Source: Ignavibacteriota bacterium (GTDB lineage Bacteria; Bacteroidota; Ignavibacteria; Ignavibacteriales; Melioribacteraceae). Taken from it: a stretch of DNA of 64,000 bases. Each line of letters begins with the position of its first letter. Position 1 is the stretch's first letter. Location of the stretch: NCBI GenBank assembly GCA_013112585.1, contig JABFGH010000003.1, positions 186,001 to 250,000 on the forward strand, read 5' to 3'. The translations under genes were made by a program, and so were the position numbers. Positions 1 through 10,200 of the stretch are shown here, one piece after another. Under the pieces are notes generated by a model. It ran no database searches and was not told the DNA's origin. It saw only the letters and a list, made by a program, of their open reading frames with translations.

Positions 1-1607
1 TTTATACGGGCTGGTCATCTCCTAAATCAAATTTTGGCGGGGGAGTAGATAATTGGAACCGCGAACATGTTTGGCCTAAGTCGCATGGCTTTCCGAATGA
101 AGGTGACACGGCATACACAGATATTCATCATTTGCGTCCGACTGATGTTACGGTAAACAGTGCAAGAGGCAATTTGGATTTTGATAACGGCGGTATTGAA
201 GTTCCGGAAGCACCTGGTAATTATTTCGACGGCGACTCATGGGAACCGAGAGATGCAGTTAAAGGTGATGTTGCGAGAATGGTATTCTATATGTCAACAC
301 GTTACGAGCAGACCGGTAATTATGATCTGGAATTAACAAACTTTGCAGGTACTACGGGTCCTTTTCTCGGAGTTGATTCTACATTAATTGAGTGGCATAA
401 TGGTGATCCCGTTGATACATTTGAAATAAACAGGCACGAAAAAATTTATGCAATTCAGGGCAACCGCAATCCATTTGTCGATCATCCGGAATTTGTTGCT
501 AAAATTTGGGGCGATACAAGTTCAACACCCGACCCGACTGCCGATAGTACATTTTATATTAGTGAAGTTTCTGATGCATTGGCAACGGGAAATGAGTTTT
601 TAGAAATATTTAACAATTCAGATCAAGTTGTTGATTTGACTGGTGCTAAACTTATAAGACTTAATGGAAACGGCACATTTGACGGCTACGTATTTGATTT
701 TGCATCGGACGGTTCAGGTGATACACAGATCCAGCCGTATGGATTTTTAATTACGGCAAGAGGTTCATCCAAAGCAGCATTTGAAGGCGAGTGGGGAGTA
801 TTACCAACTGGCGTTGCATATTTTCAGGGTAACGACAATCTATATTTTGGTTCGGGAACAGCGCGCAGATGGGCAATGAAAACAGGCGGAACGGCAAATA
901 CAAACGATGGAACTTTGATTGATGATACTCAAACGGCAGTTGCAGGCAGCGGAAAGAGATCTTATCAGAATGTTGTGGGCGGCTGGATTACCGAAAATTC
1001 AATTGCTAATTCTACTCCGGGTGAACTGGATGCCGGACAAGCTTTACCTGTTGAGTTAACATCATTTAGTGTTCAAACTGTAAATGGTTATGCACTAATT
1101 ACCTGGCAGACAGCAAGTGAACAAAACAATTTAGGTTTTGAAATTCAGCGTTCTGTTGGAATGAAAAATAATTGGGGAAATATAGGTTTTGTTCCGGGTA
1201 AAGGAACTTCAAATGCAGCTAACTATTATTCATTTACTGATGATAAAAATTTATTAAGCGGAAATTACAGTTATAGATTAAAGCAAATTGATTTAGACGG
1301 CAGTTACACTTTTTCCGATGTTCTGCAGCTAAATATTACCGAGCCTGACGAAACAGTTTTATACCAGAATAGCCCTAATCCCTTTAACCCATCAACTAAT
1401 ATCGAGTTCAAAGTTCAGTCAGCGCAAAATGTAATTCTGGATGTATATGATATTAAGGGTGAAAGAATAATCACTCTTGTCAATAAATATTTACAGCCGG
1501 GAAGTTATAAATTTAATTTTGATGCAGGTAATTTATCTAGCGGGATTTATTTTTATAGATTGCAATCCGATAAAACTATTATTAAGAAAATGAATTTCCT
1601 TAAATAG
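1..1607 (+). CDS. Secreted endonuclease I family protein with lamin-tail domain and T9SS sorting domain (5' partial)
   Basis: The reading frame is open from base 3 and continues off the left edge, so the signal peptide and N-terminus are missing; 534 residues are visible. The first residues carry the endonuclease I signature NREHVWPKSHGF (visible residues 19-30) followed by HHLRP, the histidine-rich metal site of the EndA/NucM family of non-specific nucleases. A lamin-tail domain follows at about 183-310 (ISEVSDA, NEFLEIFNN). A Fn3-like linker and a type A T9SS sorting domain (NSPNPFNPSTNIEF) complete the protein. Family knowledge predicts export across the outer membrane and degradation of extracellular nucleic acid. 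A full-length paralogue lies at 56305-57930, with a much more divergent C-terminal half. An ATG-like start at 132 would cut through the nuclease motif and is not the real start. Confidence 0.9.
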   Translation, partial: YTGWSSPKSNFGGGVDNWNREHVWPKSHGFPNEGDTAYTDIHHLRPTDVTVNSARGNLDFDNGGIEVPEAPGNYFDGDSWEPRDAVKGDVARMVFYMSTRYEQTGNYDLELTNFAGTTGPFLGVDSTLIEWHNGDPVDTFEINRHEKIYAIQGNRNPFVDHPEFVAKIWGDTSSTPDPTADSTFYISEVSDALATGNEFLEIFNNSDQVVDLTGAKLIRLNGNGTFDGYVFDFASDGSGDTQIQPYGFLITARGSSKAAFEGEWGVLPTGVAYFQGNDNLYFGSGTARRWAMKTGGTANTNDGTLIDDTQTAVAGSGKRSYQNVVGGWITENSIANSTPGELDAGQALPVELTSFSVQTVNGYALITWQTASEQNNLGFEIQRSVGMKNNWGNIGFVPGKGTSNAANYYSFTDDKNLLSGNYSYRLKQIDLDGSYTFSDVLQLNITEPDETVLYQNSPNPFNPSTNIEFKVQSAQNVILDVYDIKGERIITLVNKYLQPGSYKFNFDAGNLSSGIYFYRLQSDKTIIKKMNFLK

Positions 1608-1724
1608 GCGGCTATATTTTAAATTTTATGATTATGTAGTATAGAAGAAACATTGATAAACTGGTTTAATCGAAAGAAAATTTTATTTGAAGTTAAATTA
1701 AAAAAGAGTGCTTTAAAAAAGGAA

Positions 1725-1758
1725 AGCTGCTAAGGTAGAGGGCAAAACCTTAGCAGCT
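1725..1758 (-). terminator. Hairpin with 12-bp perfect stem, possible minus-strand terminator
   Basis: Between the nuclease gene and the convergent histidine kinase gene is a 335-base gap. The only clear structure in it is AGCTGCTAAGGT, a 10-base loop, and the exact complement ACCTTAGCAGCT. Read on the minus strand, the stem is followed by TTTCCTTTTTT, which suits termination of the kinase transcript about 185 bases after its stop. On the plus strand there is no T-tract. The rest of the gap is AT-rich with no supported gene. Confidence 0.45.
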
Positions 1759-1942
1759 GGATAGTATAATTGAGGAGGGGGTTATAAAGCTATTTACTTT
1801 ACCACAAACCACTAATAGTAATACAACCTGTGTGCCAATAAAGTTTCCTACAAATTTTAACTTAATAAAGGAACTAGTTTATCTAAATATCTTAATTGAG
1901 AATTAGGATTATTTAATTTTCAAAAATGAGAAATAGATTGAA

Positions 1943-3151
1943 TTATTTCTTTAATGAAATCTTAAATGTTGTCCCTTCATTTATAACCGAGTTTTTTACA
2001 ATAATTTTACCCCTGTGGTATTCCTCGATAATTCTTTTAGAGAGACTTAAACCCAATCCCCAGCCCCTCCGTTTGGTGCTGTATCCGGGTCTGAAAACTT
2101 CTGTTCGCTTTCTCAAATCAATTCCTTTACCATTATCGGCAACTTCAATATCAACACATTTTTCACTGTCAATAATTTCAATTGATATTTTACCTTTTTT
2201 ACTTTCAATCGCATCTAAAGCATTTTTAATTAAATTTTCTATTACCCATTCAAACAACTCAGTATTTAACTCACTCTCAATTTCTTTATTACCCTTTAAT
2301 GAGAGCATAACATTCCGTCTCGATTGGGGTAATCTTCGTTCAAAATAAGCTACTACATTTGATATTGTTGAATAAACATTCTTTTTTTTGAGTTCAGGTT
2401 TAGAGCCGATTTTTGAAAATCGCTGTGCTATCTTATTAAGTCTTTCCAAATCGCTATTAATTTCTTCGGCAGTATCTAAAACTTTATCAGGATTTTTATG
2501 ATTTATTTTCAGCATTTCAGACCAGCCCATTAAGCTGGAAATTGGTGTGCCGAGCTGATGTGCTGTCTCTTTTGACATCCCGACCCAAATATTGCTCTGC
2601 TCGGTTTTTTTAACGTGACTGAAGCCGACATAAAAAATTATTATAAAAAGTATTGCAAAAATAATTTGTAGATAGGGATAATACTTTAGCCTTTTTACGA
2701 GATCAGAATCGCCGTAATAAATTTTTGCTAATACAATAGAATCGCGGTGAGTAACCTCGATGGGGGGATTAATTTTTGCCAATTCAATTATTTTATTTTC
2801 TAAAAATTCCTTTGTCTCTTCGGGTGTTAAGGTCGAATCTATTTCAAGATTGCGTATTCCGCCGCCGATGCCAGTTAAATTTACGTTGTTGCTATTGTCT
2901 GTTAAAATTAAAGGAAAGTCAATTCTTTGAATTACATTTGTAAAAATGAATGTAAGGTCGGAATCAGTAAGATCAGTATTGACGATATACTCAAAGCCGT
3001 CTGCGTAAAGCTGAACAACTTGTTTCTCTTTTTGCTGTAATTTTTCAACAAGGTTTTGTGTGTAAAAAACAGTGCCCGATGCAATTGCAAGCGCAAGTAC
3101 AAGCAGCACTAATTTTATATTTAGTGAGGTTGTGGTGCTATTAAGTTTCAT
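1943..3151 (-). CDS. Membrane sensor histidine kinase (orphan)
   Basis: The protein has 402 residues. Membrane segments at about 11-30 and 158-178 bracket a 125-residue extracytoplasmic sensor region that I do not recognise. The phospho-acceptor H-box is SKETAHQLGTPISSL, with His198. The ATPase domain has an N-box (ENLIKNALDA), a G1 box (DNGKGID) and a G2 box (GWGLGLS). A kinase that autophosphorylates on His198 and passes phosphate to a response regulator is well supported. No response regulator is adjacent, so the partner and stimulus are unknown. It lies downstream of purA on the same strand with a 91-base gap and no terminator between them, so read-through is possible. Confidence 0.9.
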   Translation of the reverse strand: MKLNSTTTSLNIKLVLLVLALAIASGTVFYTQNLVEKLQQKEKQVVQLYADGFEYIVNTDLTDSDLTFIFTNVIQRIDFPLILTDNSNNVNLTGIGGGIRNLEIDSTLTPEETKEFLENKIIELAKINPPIEVTHRDSIVLAKIYYGDSDLVKRLKYYPYLQIIFAILFIIIFYVGFSHVKKTEQSNIWVGMSKETAHQLGTPISSLMGWSEMLKINHKNPDKVLDTAEEINSDLERLNKIAQRFSKIGSKPELKKKNVYSTISNVVAYFERRLPQSRRNVMLSLKGNKEIESELNTELFEWVIENLIKNALDAIESKKGKISIEIIDSEKCVDIEVADNGKGIDLRKRTEVFRPGYSTKRRGWGLGLSLSKRIIEEYHRGKIIVKNSVINEGTTFKISLKK

Positions 3152-3242
3152 TTATAAAAACCGGTAATTCAATTTTGAGATAAACGAAAACTAACAAATA
3201 CATTCAGCAGAAAAAAGGAATGAATAAATAATTATACTGCGC

Positions 3243-4511
<1,269 letters not shown>

Positions 4512-4549
4512 TTAATATTTTCTCCTAATAGAACTGTTTTAAGGCGGGC

Positions 4550-4577
4550 AAAAAAAGCTCCGGTAAAAAACCGGAGC
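4550..4577 (-). terminator. Rho-independent terminator after the STAS gene
   Basis: GCTCCGG, an eight-base A/T loop and CCGGAGC form a 7-bp GC-rich stem. On the minus strand it is followed directly by seven T residues. It ends the transcript of the STAS gene at 4616-4954. Confidence 0.85.
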
Positions 4578-4615
4578 AAAGTAATTAACCTAATTATTAA
4601 TAAATAAATTTAATT

Positions 4616-4954
4616 TTATTTAAAACTTTCAACTGCTTCATCAACTGAAGTGTAGTGATCAAAAATTGTAATCAATTTTGTAATAACTAATAAACTATTA
4701 ATCTTATCGGTTGCGTTAGCTAACTTAAAAGAACCGCCGCCATTTTTAATTGTAGTAAAACCGCTAATAAGCATACCTAGTCCGGAGCTATTCATAAATT
4801 TCACATCAGCTAAATTTACAACAATATTCTTTTTACCATCTTCAAGTTGTTTATGCAGTAAAGAGCTAAACTCCTGAGCATCGGGTCCGCCCATAACATT
4901 ACCTTTCAATTCAATTACTACTGCTCCGTATTTTTCCGATGTTTTAATTTTCAT
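4616..4954 (-). CDS. STAS-domain anti-anti-sigma factor
   Basis: This is a single STAS domain of 112 residues, the fold of SpoIIAA/RsbV. The phosphorylatable serine motif SSGLG is at about 56-60 (KFMNSSGLGML). In the family, the unphosphorylated form binds an RsbW-type kinase and frees that kinase's other partner. A reading frame four codons longer exists, but its first codon is a TTG that overlaps the Shine-Dalgarno GGGAGAG. I therefore take the ATG at 4954 as the start. The gene is transcribed divergently from the sigma-factor gene at 5173 and ends at its own terminator, so it is a separate unit from the second STAS gene at 9236. Confidence 0.92.
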   Translation of the reverse strand: MKIKTSEKYGAVVIELKGNVMGGPDAQEFSSLLHKQLEDGKKNIVVNLADVKFMNSSGLGMLISGFTTIKNGGGSFKLANATDKINSLLVITKLITIFDHYTSVDEAVESFK

Positions 4955-5172
4955 ATTCTCTCCCAAAATTTATTTGTTAAATTAAGTATATATGCTTTTT
5001 TTAGCAACAATTATAAATTAAATTAGTATTGAATTTTTCTATAAATGCGGATAAATATTTATATTGTGTTAAATTATATAATCTATTCCAAAAAAAAAAG
5101 TTCTAAATCCTCAATGAACAATCTGATTATACTATAATATTCGGAACAATACTATTTTGATTAGCGTCTAAA

Positions 5173-5775
5173 ATGTCAGATACAGAAAAAAAACAAAATA
5201 CCCCCAAAGCAAAAGTTACAGATGAGCAGAGTGAAAAGGACTTTGGCATTATAAGGGATTTTATTGAAGGTGATGAAACGGCATTTGCTAAATTAGTTGG
5301 CTTGCATAAGGAAAAAGTGAGAAATTTAGTTTATTTAACCCTGGGTGATTCTGAATATGTTGATGATATTTCCCAAGATGTTTTTATTAGTGTTTATCAT
5401 AAACTGGCTGAGTTTAGATTTGAATCGAAATTTACTACATGGCTTTACAGAATTACAGTTAATAAATGCAGGGATTATTTAAGAAAGAAAAAGGTACGTA
5501 GTATTTTTGTGCCTATAAAGGATTCGCACAATGATATTAGTGTTAGAACACATTCTGAAAATTTAGATTTACCGCAGCTTGTTCGAAAAAATATTGAGAA
5601 GCTGCCTGATAAACTTAAAGTGCCTTTAATATTAAGAGATATTGACGGATTCAGTTATAAGGAAATTGCCGATAAACTTGATTGCGAAGTTGGTACGGTA
5701 AAGTCGAGAATATTTAGAGCGCGTGAAAGTTTAAGAGTAATTTTAGAACCTTATTATAGAGAGCTTAACAGGTAG
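5173..5775 (+). CDS. ECF-type RNA polymerase sigma factor
   Basis: The protein has 200 residues. Region 2 spans about 35-105 (promoter -10 recognition, ending TTWLYRITVNKCRDYL). Region 4 spans about 140-195, with the helix-turn-helix FSYKEIADKLDCEVGTVKSRIFRARESLR; the span between them lacks region 3, which defines the ECF group. It starts 218 bases from the divergent STAS gene in very AT-rich DNA. The membrane protein gene at 5790 follows after 14 bases. No zinc-finger anti-sigma factor is next to it. Whether the partner-switching proteins downstream control this sigma factor is inference. Confidence 0.93.
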   Translation: MSDTEKKQNTPKAKVTDEQSEKDFGIIRDFIEGDETAFAKLVGLHKEKVRNLVYLTLGDSEYVDDISQDVFISVYHKLAEFRFESKFTTWLYRITVNKCRDYLRKKKVRSIFVPIKDSHNDISVRTHSENLDLPQLVRKNIEKLPDKLKVPLILRDIDGFSYKEIADKLDCEVGTVKSRIFRARESLRVILEPYYRELNR

Positions 5776-5789
5776 TTGAAAAAAGTGAA

Positions 5790-7085
5790 ATGGAAAGTAA
5801 ATCAAAATATTTAATAAAAAAATTTTCTCCTTATGCAATTCTGCTTATTGCTGCTGCTGCACTAATGCTTTACTTTAAGAAGAACAATACGCTTAATGAA
5901 TTCATTGTAGAGGGTAAATCAAGTTTAGTAAAATATTATACTGAAAATCTTAAACCTTTGTTTTTTAAAACAGAAATTACAAACGAAGATGTTTTCAACT
6001 TTGCACTTCATAAAAACATTCCCGTTGATAAAGAAAATAAAAAATTGCTTCAGATAAATAGTGATGAAGAAAGCGGAAAGTCATTTACGATAAAACCGGG
6101 TGTATGGAAAAGTGCAACTAACAATTTTGAAAAATATGTAAATTATTTAGAGTTGAATAAAAAACAAATTGTAGAGCTTGACTCGATTTTAGAACTGTAC
6201 AAAGAAGACATATACACGTCGATATTATTAGATGACAGCAATACTATTGCCGTAAGCCCGAACATCTACCATCTTCAGAAAGCGGCATACGGTGATATTT
6301 TAAGATTTACAGAATTATTAGGAATAGATAATGGCACTGTATCATTAAAGGATGAAGAAGTTTTTAACCATGAAAAAGTTATGAACTTGATAAATGAAAA
6401 AAATAAAAGTAATGAATTTATTGTCTTTGCAGAAGATACAGTGTTCGAAACTGTTTGTGATTACGACAAAATAAAAATTAAAGAAAAACTTACCGCAGCC
6501 AAAGGTAACTTAGATGAACTGCGCGCTGAATTTAAATCGAAAGGGATATTTAACGGGGATAAACTAAAAGGAGCTATAGCTAAATCCGGAGACGCTAAGG
6601 ATGAAATTTTATTTGAGATAAGCAGCAAAATGAAAAAAGCATATGTGCCGGAATCTTATACCTCCTCAATTTCAATACCCGAAGTAGGAGATATTAACTT
6701 TGGAATAAGCAGTATTAAAAACCCAGAACTGCCCGAAGGATTAACCGTTCAAACAGATAGCTTGCTTAATAGTTTAGTTATAAGTATTTCAAATGGAATT
6801 GATGAAGCAATAGAAACAAAGTTTGAATTTGATTTTAATATCGATGAGCTAGCAGATTTATCTGTTGAGAATTTAAATATTGATGAGAACCTTAACTTAG
6901 AAGAGTGGGCAGAATTTGGTTTAAGAATTGACTCTCTTGCAAATTCCTTTGAATTTCATTTTAGTGATTCTTCGGGCGGGTTTGATTATTCCAAATTTAA
7001 AGTTGATATGAAAAAATTTAAGAAAGTAATAAAGCAGAACAGAGATAAAATTAAGCAGGAAGTTAAAGCTAAAGAGGAATATTAA
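5790..7085 (+). CDS. Membrane-anchored protein of unknown function
   Basis: The protein has 431 residues and I do not recognise the family. One membrane segment at about 14-29 (YAILLIAAAALMLYF) is preceded by a short lysine-rich cytoplasmic tail, so most of the chain should lie outside the cytoplasmic membrane. The remainder is acidic and mainly helical in character, with repeated DE/NLNIDE-type stretches around 345-375 and a very basic C-terminus. No zinc-binding anti-sigma motif is present. Because it follows the ECF sigma gene by only 14 bases, co-transcription is likely. It could be an atypical membrane anti-sigma factor or a regulated target; the sequence does not decide between them. 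Confidence 0.75.
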   Translation: MESKSKYLIKKFSPYAILLIAAAALMLYFKKNNTLNEFIVEGKSSLVKYYTENLKPLFFKTEITNEDVFNFALHKNIPVDKENKKLLQINSDEESGKSFTIKPGVWKSATNNFEKYVNYLELNKKQIVELDSILELYKEDIYTSILLDDSNTIAVSPNIYHLQKAAYGDILRFTELLGIDNGTVSLKDEEVFNHEKVMNLINEKNKSNEFIVFAEDTVFETVCDYDKIKIKEKLTAAKGNLDELRAEFKSKGIFNGDKLKGAIAKSGDAKDEILFEISSKMKKAYVPESYTSSISIPEVGDINFGISSIKNPELPEGLTVQTDSLLNSLVISISNGIDEAIETKFEFDFNIDELADLSVENLNIDENLNLEEWAEFGLRIDSLANSFEFHFSDSSGGFDYSKFKVDMKKFKKVIKQNRDKIKQEVKAKEEY

Positions 7086-7163
7086 AACCTTTGCAATTGC
7101 AATAATTAAAATCTATTTATCATTACTTTCCTCAATTAGCGGTTCAACTACAAACCAAATTAA

Positions 7164-9236
7164 ATGATAAAATTACTTAGTCAGCTAAGCAGAGCACGTA
7201 AGTTAGAAAATTCAATTTTTCTTCTTATAGTCTTGTTCGTTTATAAAATAATATTTCCCACACTTTCAAGTGTACCAATCTTAATAGTTAACGAACTGCT
7301 TTTACTCTCTGTTATTTTTTTTATTATTGCCTACACAGATGATTTTATCAGCGATAAAATTGATTCGCCTATTGCAATTGTACTGAATGTTGGAATACTA
7401 ACTGCAGTACTCTTTTTTATAATCTCACTATCATCAGCACTCTTTGAAGAATCTGCCGCGCTGACTGAAGGCGCAGATTTCATAATAACCATTCTATTAA
7501 CTTTGCTGGCATTCGTTTTTGTAGGTTCACTCACCTACATATTTTCGGGGTTTAGATCTTTATTTTTTTTAAGACAAAAAAAAGAACCGAAGAAATTATT
7601 TAACATTATGATGTTCTTAATATTTCTTGCGGCATTTTCAAGCGCAATTGTTAAAATGGATTCTTCAACAGAGTATATTTATAATACATTTTATGTGCTC
7701 TCGATAATTTTAATTTCCTTTAACTCACTTCGTGTTTCGTGGATTGCATTTTTAATAAAGAAACAAAAATTATATCTGCTTATTATTTCAATTGTTCTCT
7801 CCGCATTATTCGCTTTTAACTTTGCACTTATTATCAGCGATGTTTTTATTATTAGAGTACTAAGCGGATTTTCTCCTTCACTGCTTACCTTCTTAAATCT
7901 AATTATGCTTTACGGACTAATCTACTTCGGGGTTATATTTTTCACTACACTATTTCATTTGCCTACCGCCGAAGCATTTGACAGGAAGGCAGAAGAAGTT
8001 TCCTCACTAATTGATTTAAGCAAACTGATTACACAAGTTTTTGATTTTAAAGAACTTGCAGATACAGTAACAAAGATGACAACAAAAGTCAGTAATTCCG
8101 ATTCAGCCTGGCTTGTTATTAGTAAGGATGGCAGTCTTGAACTTGCATCAATAAATAATATAGGATACTTAGAGGCAGATGAAATAATTGATGCAATTGA
8201 TTGGTCGAAATTTGATAATAATAATGAAGTTACGTTATTAAAGAAAAACAATTTCAGCAAAGCTAAGGGGGCTGCATTAAAAAAAAATCATTTTGATTGT
8301 ATTGCTCTTGCACCTCTCAAAGTTCATAATAAACTTAGCGGCTATTTGCTGGCAGGAAGAAAAGATAATTATGAATTTGATTCCGATGATAAAAAATCTA
8401 TTGGCGCCTTTGCCGATTATGCCGCGGTGGCATTAGAGAATGCAAAACTTTTTAAGGAATCTATTGAAAAAGAAAGGCTAGAAAAAGAATTAGATGTTGC
8501 AAGGGAGATTCAATATAAAATTATACCGAGCAAAACCCCCGAATTTGAAAAGCTTAAAATCTCGGCACTATTTATTCCAGCCTTTGAAGTCGGCGGAGAC
8601 TATTATGATTTTTTTGAAGTTGATAAAAATAAAATGGGATTTGTAATTGCCGATGTTTCAGGCAAAGGAATTTCTGCGGCATTTATTATGGCCGAAGTGA
8701 AAGGAATATTCGAATCGCTTTCACGCTTAATCGATAGCCCGAAAGAGTTATTAGTTAACGCAAATGAGATTTTAAAAAACTCTCTCGATTCAAAAACATT
8801 CGTCACTGCAATTTACGGTGTCTTCGATACTGAAAAAGGAAAACTTCTTTTCTCACGTGTAGGTCATACTCCGGTTCACGTATTACGAAATAATAACGTT
8901 AAAAGATTAACACCGGGCGGTATAGGTTTGGGCTTAGACTATACCGATAAATTCAGTAAATCAATAAAAGAAATGGAATTTGATTTGATTAATGATGATA
9001 TTTTGGTGTTCTATACTGATGGGGTAACCGAATCGCAGGATGAAAATAATAATGATTTTGGTACTGACCGGTTAGATAAACTTTTGGTAGAAAATTCCGA
9101 TAAAAGGATTGAAAACCTTTCAAACGAAATTATGAAAGAGATAACTGTATTTTCAAAAAATAAAGCACAGCATGATGATATAACGATGGTTATATTTAAA
9201 TGGAATTTAAGTAAAAATAAAAATGGAGAAAATTGA
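7164..9236 (+). CDS. Multi-pass membrane GAF-SpoIIE (RsbU-type) phosphatase
   Basis: The protein has 690 residues. About eight hydrophobic segments fill residues 15-265, followed by a GAF-like sensor domain (about 280-430), a short coiled linker with the conserved AREIQYKIIP motif, and a PP2C/SpoIIE phosphatase domain (about 460-690). All metal-binding motifs are intact: GGDYYD (477-482), DVSGKG (497-502), TDGVTE and the final HDDIT. Family members dephosphorylate STAS proteins. The stop codon overlaps the ATG of the STAS gene at 9236 (TGATG), which strongly suggests translational coupling and makes that protein its likely substrate. Confidence 0.93.
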   Translation: MIKLLSQLSRARKLENSIFLLIVLFVYKIIFPTLSSVPILIVNELLLLSVIFFIIAYTDDFISDKIDSPIAIVLNVGILTAVLFFIISLSSALFEESAALTEGADFIITILLTLLAFVFVGSLTYIFSGFRSLFFLRQKKEPKKLFNIMMFLIFLAAFSSAIVKMDSSTEYIYNTFYVLSIILISFNSLRVSWIAFLIKKQKLYLLIISIVLSALFAFNFALIISDVFIIRVLSGFSPSLLTFLNLIMLYGLIYFGVIFFTTLFHLPTAEAFDRKAEEVSSLIDLSKLITQVFDFKELADTVTKMTTKVSNSDSAWLVISKDGSLELASINNIGYLEADEIIDAIDWSKFDNNNEVTLLKKNNFSKAKGAALKKNHFDCIALAPLKVHNKLSGYLLAGRKDNYEFDSDDKKSIGAFADYAAVALENAKLFKESIEKERLEKELDVAREIQYKIIPSKTPEFEKLKISALFIPAFEVGGDYYDFFEVDKNKMGFVIADVSGKGISAAFIMAEVKGIFESLSRLIDSPKELLVNANEILKNSLDSKTFVTAIYGVFDTEKGKLLFSRVGHTPVHVLRNNNVKRLTPGGIGLGLDYTDKFSKSIKEMEFDLINDDILVFYTDGVTESQDENNNDFGTDRLDKLLVENSDKRIENLSNEIMKEITVFSKNKAQHDDITMVIFKWNLSKNKNGEN

Positions 9237-9598
9237 TGGCAGATTTCAACGTCAATGTACGCGGAGTTGGATCTGTAAACGTAATCGAGCTGAACGGCTA
9301 TTTAGATGCGCACACAGCTCCCATGTTAGAGAGTACCTTCAATAAATTAATTGAAGAAAATAATTTTAGAGTTGTAGTAAACTTTGAAACCCTTAACTAT
9401 ATAAGCAGTGCCGGACTTGGCGTTTTTATGGCTTATGTAGAAACTATGAGGGATAATAAAGGGGATATTAAATTCTCTAACATGCAGGATAACGTTTATA
9501 ATATTTTTGATTTACTCGGCTTTCCTATGTTATACGAATTTTTCAAAGATGAAAGCGAAGCTGTTGAAAAGTTTAACGAACAGGGGCTTAATAAATAG
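9236..9598 (+). CDS. STAS-domain anti-anti-sigma factor
   Basis: A 120-residue RsbV/SpoIIAA-like protein with the phosphoserine motif SSAGLG at about 57-62. The ATG at 9236 shares bases with the phosphatase stop codon and follows GGAGAAAAT; a TTG one codon upstream is a weaker choice. It lies between its probable phosphatase (7164-9236) and a probable kinase (9603-10025), the classic order of a partner-switching module. It is a diverged paralogue of the protein at 4616-4954. Confidence 0.93.
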   Translation: MADFNVNVRGVGSVNVIELNGYLDAHTAPMLESTFNKLIEENNFRVVVNFETLNYISSAGLGVFMAYVETMRDNKGDIKFSNMQDNVYNIFDLLGFPMLYEFFKDESEAVEKFNEQGLNK

Positions 9599-9602
9599 GA
9601 AT

Positions 9603-10025
9603 ATGGGTAAGCTTCAGAAAAAAATAACTGTGAAAAGCTCCACGGATAACCTTGCCAAGGTAAGGGAGTTCACAAGGAGCAATGCAGCCAAAAGCGGTTT
9701 TGACGATGATACTATCGGCAAAATTATTTTGGCGGTGGATGAAGCTTGCACTAACATTGTTAAACACGCTTATAAATACTACCCCAATGGTGAAATAACC
9801 ATTAATATTGATTCAGATAAATCTAAATTTAAAATTACAATAACCGATTCCGGTTCAAAATTTAATCCTAACGAAATTGAAGAACCAAACTTAAGTGAAT
9901 ACCACAGAAAAAGGAAAGTTGGCGGATTAGGTATGTTTCTTATGAAAAAACTTATGGATGAAGTAAAGTATCACACCCTTTCCAAAGATAGAAATCAAGT
10001 CGTTTTAGTTAAATATATTAAGTAG
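9603..10025 (+). CDS. RsbW-type serine-protein kinase / anti-sigma factor
   Basis: The protein has 140 residues and a GHKL ATPase fold. The N-box is DEACTNIVKHAY (Glu47, Asn51), followed by TDSGSKF as the G1 box and VGGLGMFLMKK as the G2 box. Family members phosphorylate the serine of a STAS protein and bind a sigma factor or other target when that protein is phosphorylated. The frame can be extended upstream to 9507 inside the STAS gene, but the ATG at 9603, four bases after the STAS stop and behind AATAGGAAT, gives the normal family length. No group 3/sigma-B-type sigma gene is present in the window. Confidence 0.93.
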   Translation: MGKLQKKITVKSSTDNLAKVREFTRSNAAKSGFDDDTIGKIILAVDEACTNIVKHAYKYYPNGEITINIDSDKSKFKITITDSGSKFNPNEIEEPNLSEYHRKRKVGGLGMFLMKKLMDEVKYHTLSKDRNQVVLVKYIK

Positions 10026-10150
10026 TTTTGTTTAAATAAAGCTAAGTAAAAGTTAAAAACTTATTAGCAGATCAAGACACTCGTTTTTCACTCGGTATTT
10101 TGAAATTATTAACTGCACCTTAACCACATCTGCAATTAGGAATAAACAAA

Positions 10151-10190
10151 TGATTTAAGAACAAGGATTAACGATTTTTGATTTGATAAG
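10151..10190 (+). repeat. Left inverted-repeat arm of the four-helix-bundle element
   Basis: This arm contains TGATTTAAGAACAAG followed by GGATTAACGA and TTTTTGATTTG, just before the four-helix-bundle gene. The reverse complement of the sequence after the gene (10571-10634) contains the same three blocks in the same order. The right arm differs by a 7-base insertion and by a GC-rich palindrome placed between the first two blocks. The arms would pair in a transcript and leave the gene in the loop. Confidence 0.8.
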
Positions 10191-10200
10191 TTGATTACAA

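Noticed and set aside
1926-2348. A 140-codon plus-strand frame
   Set aside because: It is the antisense shadow of the histidine kinase, whose kinase motifs are clear on the other strand.
9507-9602. An N-terminal extension of the RsbW-type kinase
   Set aside because: It lies wholly within the STAS gene, has no ribosome-binding site, and would add residues the family does not have.
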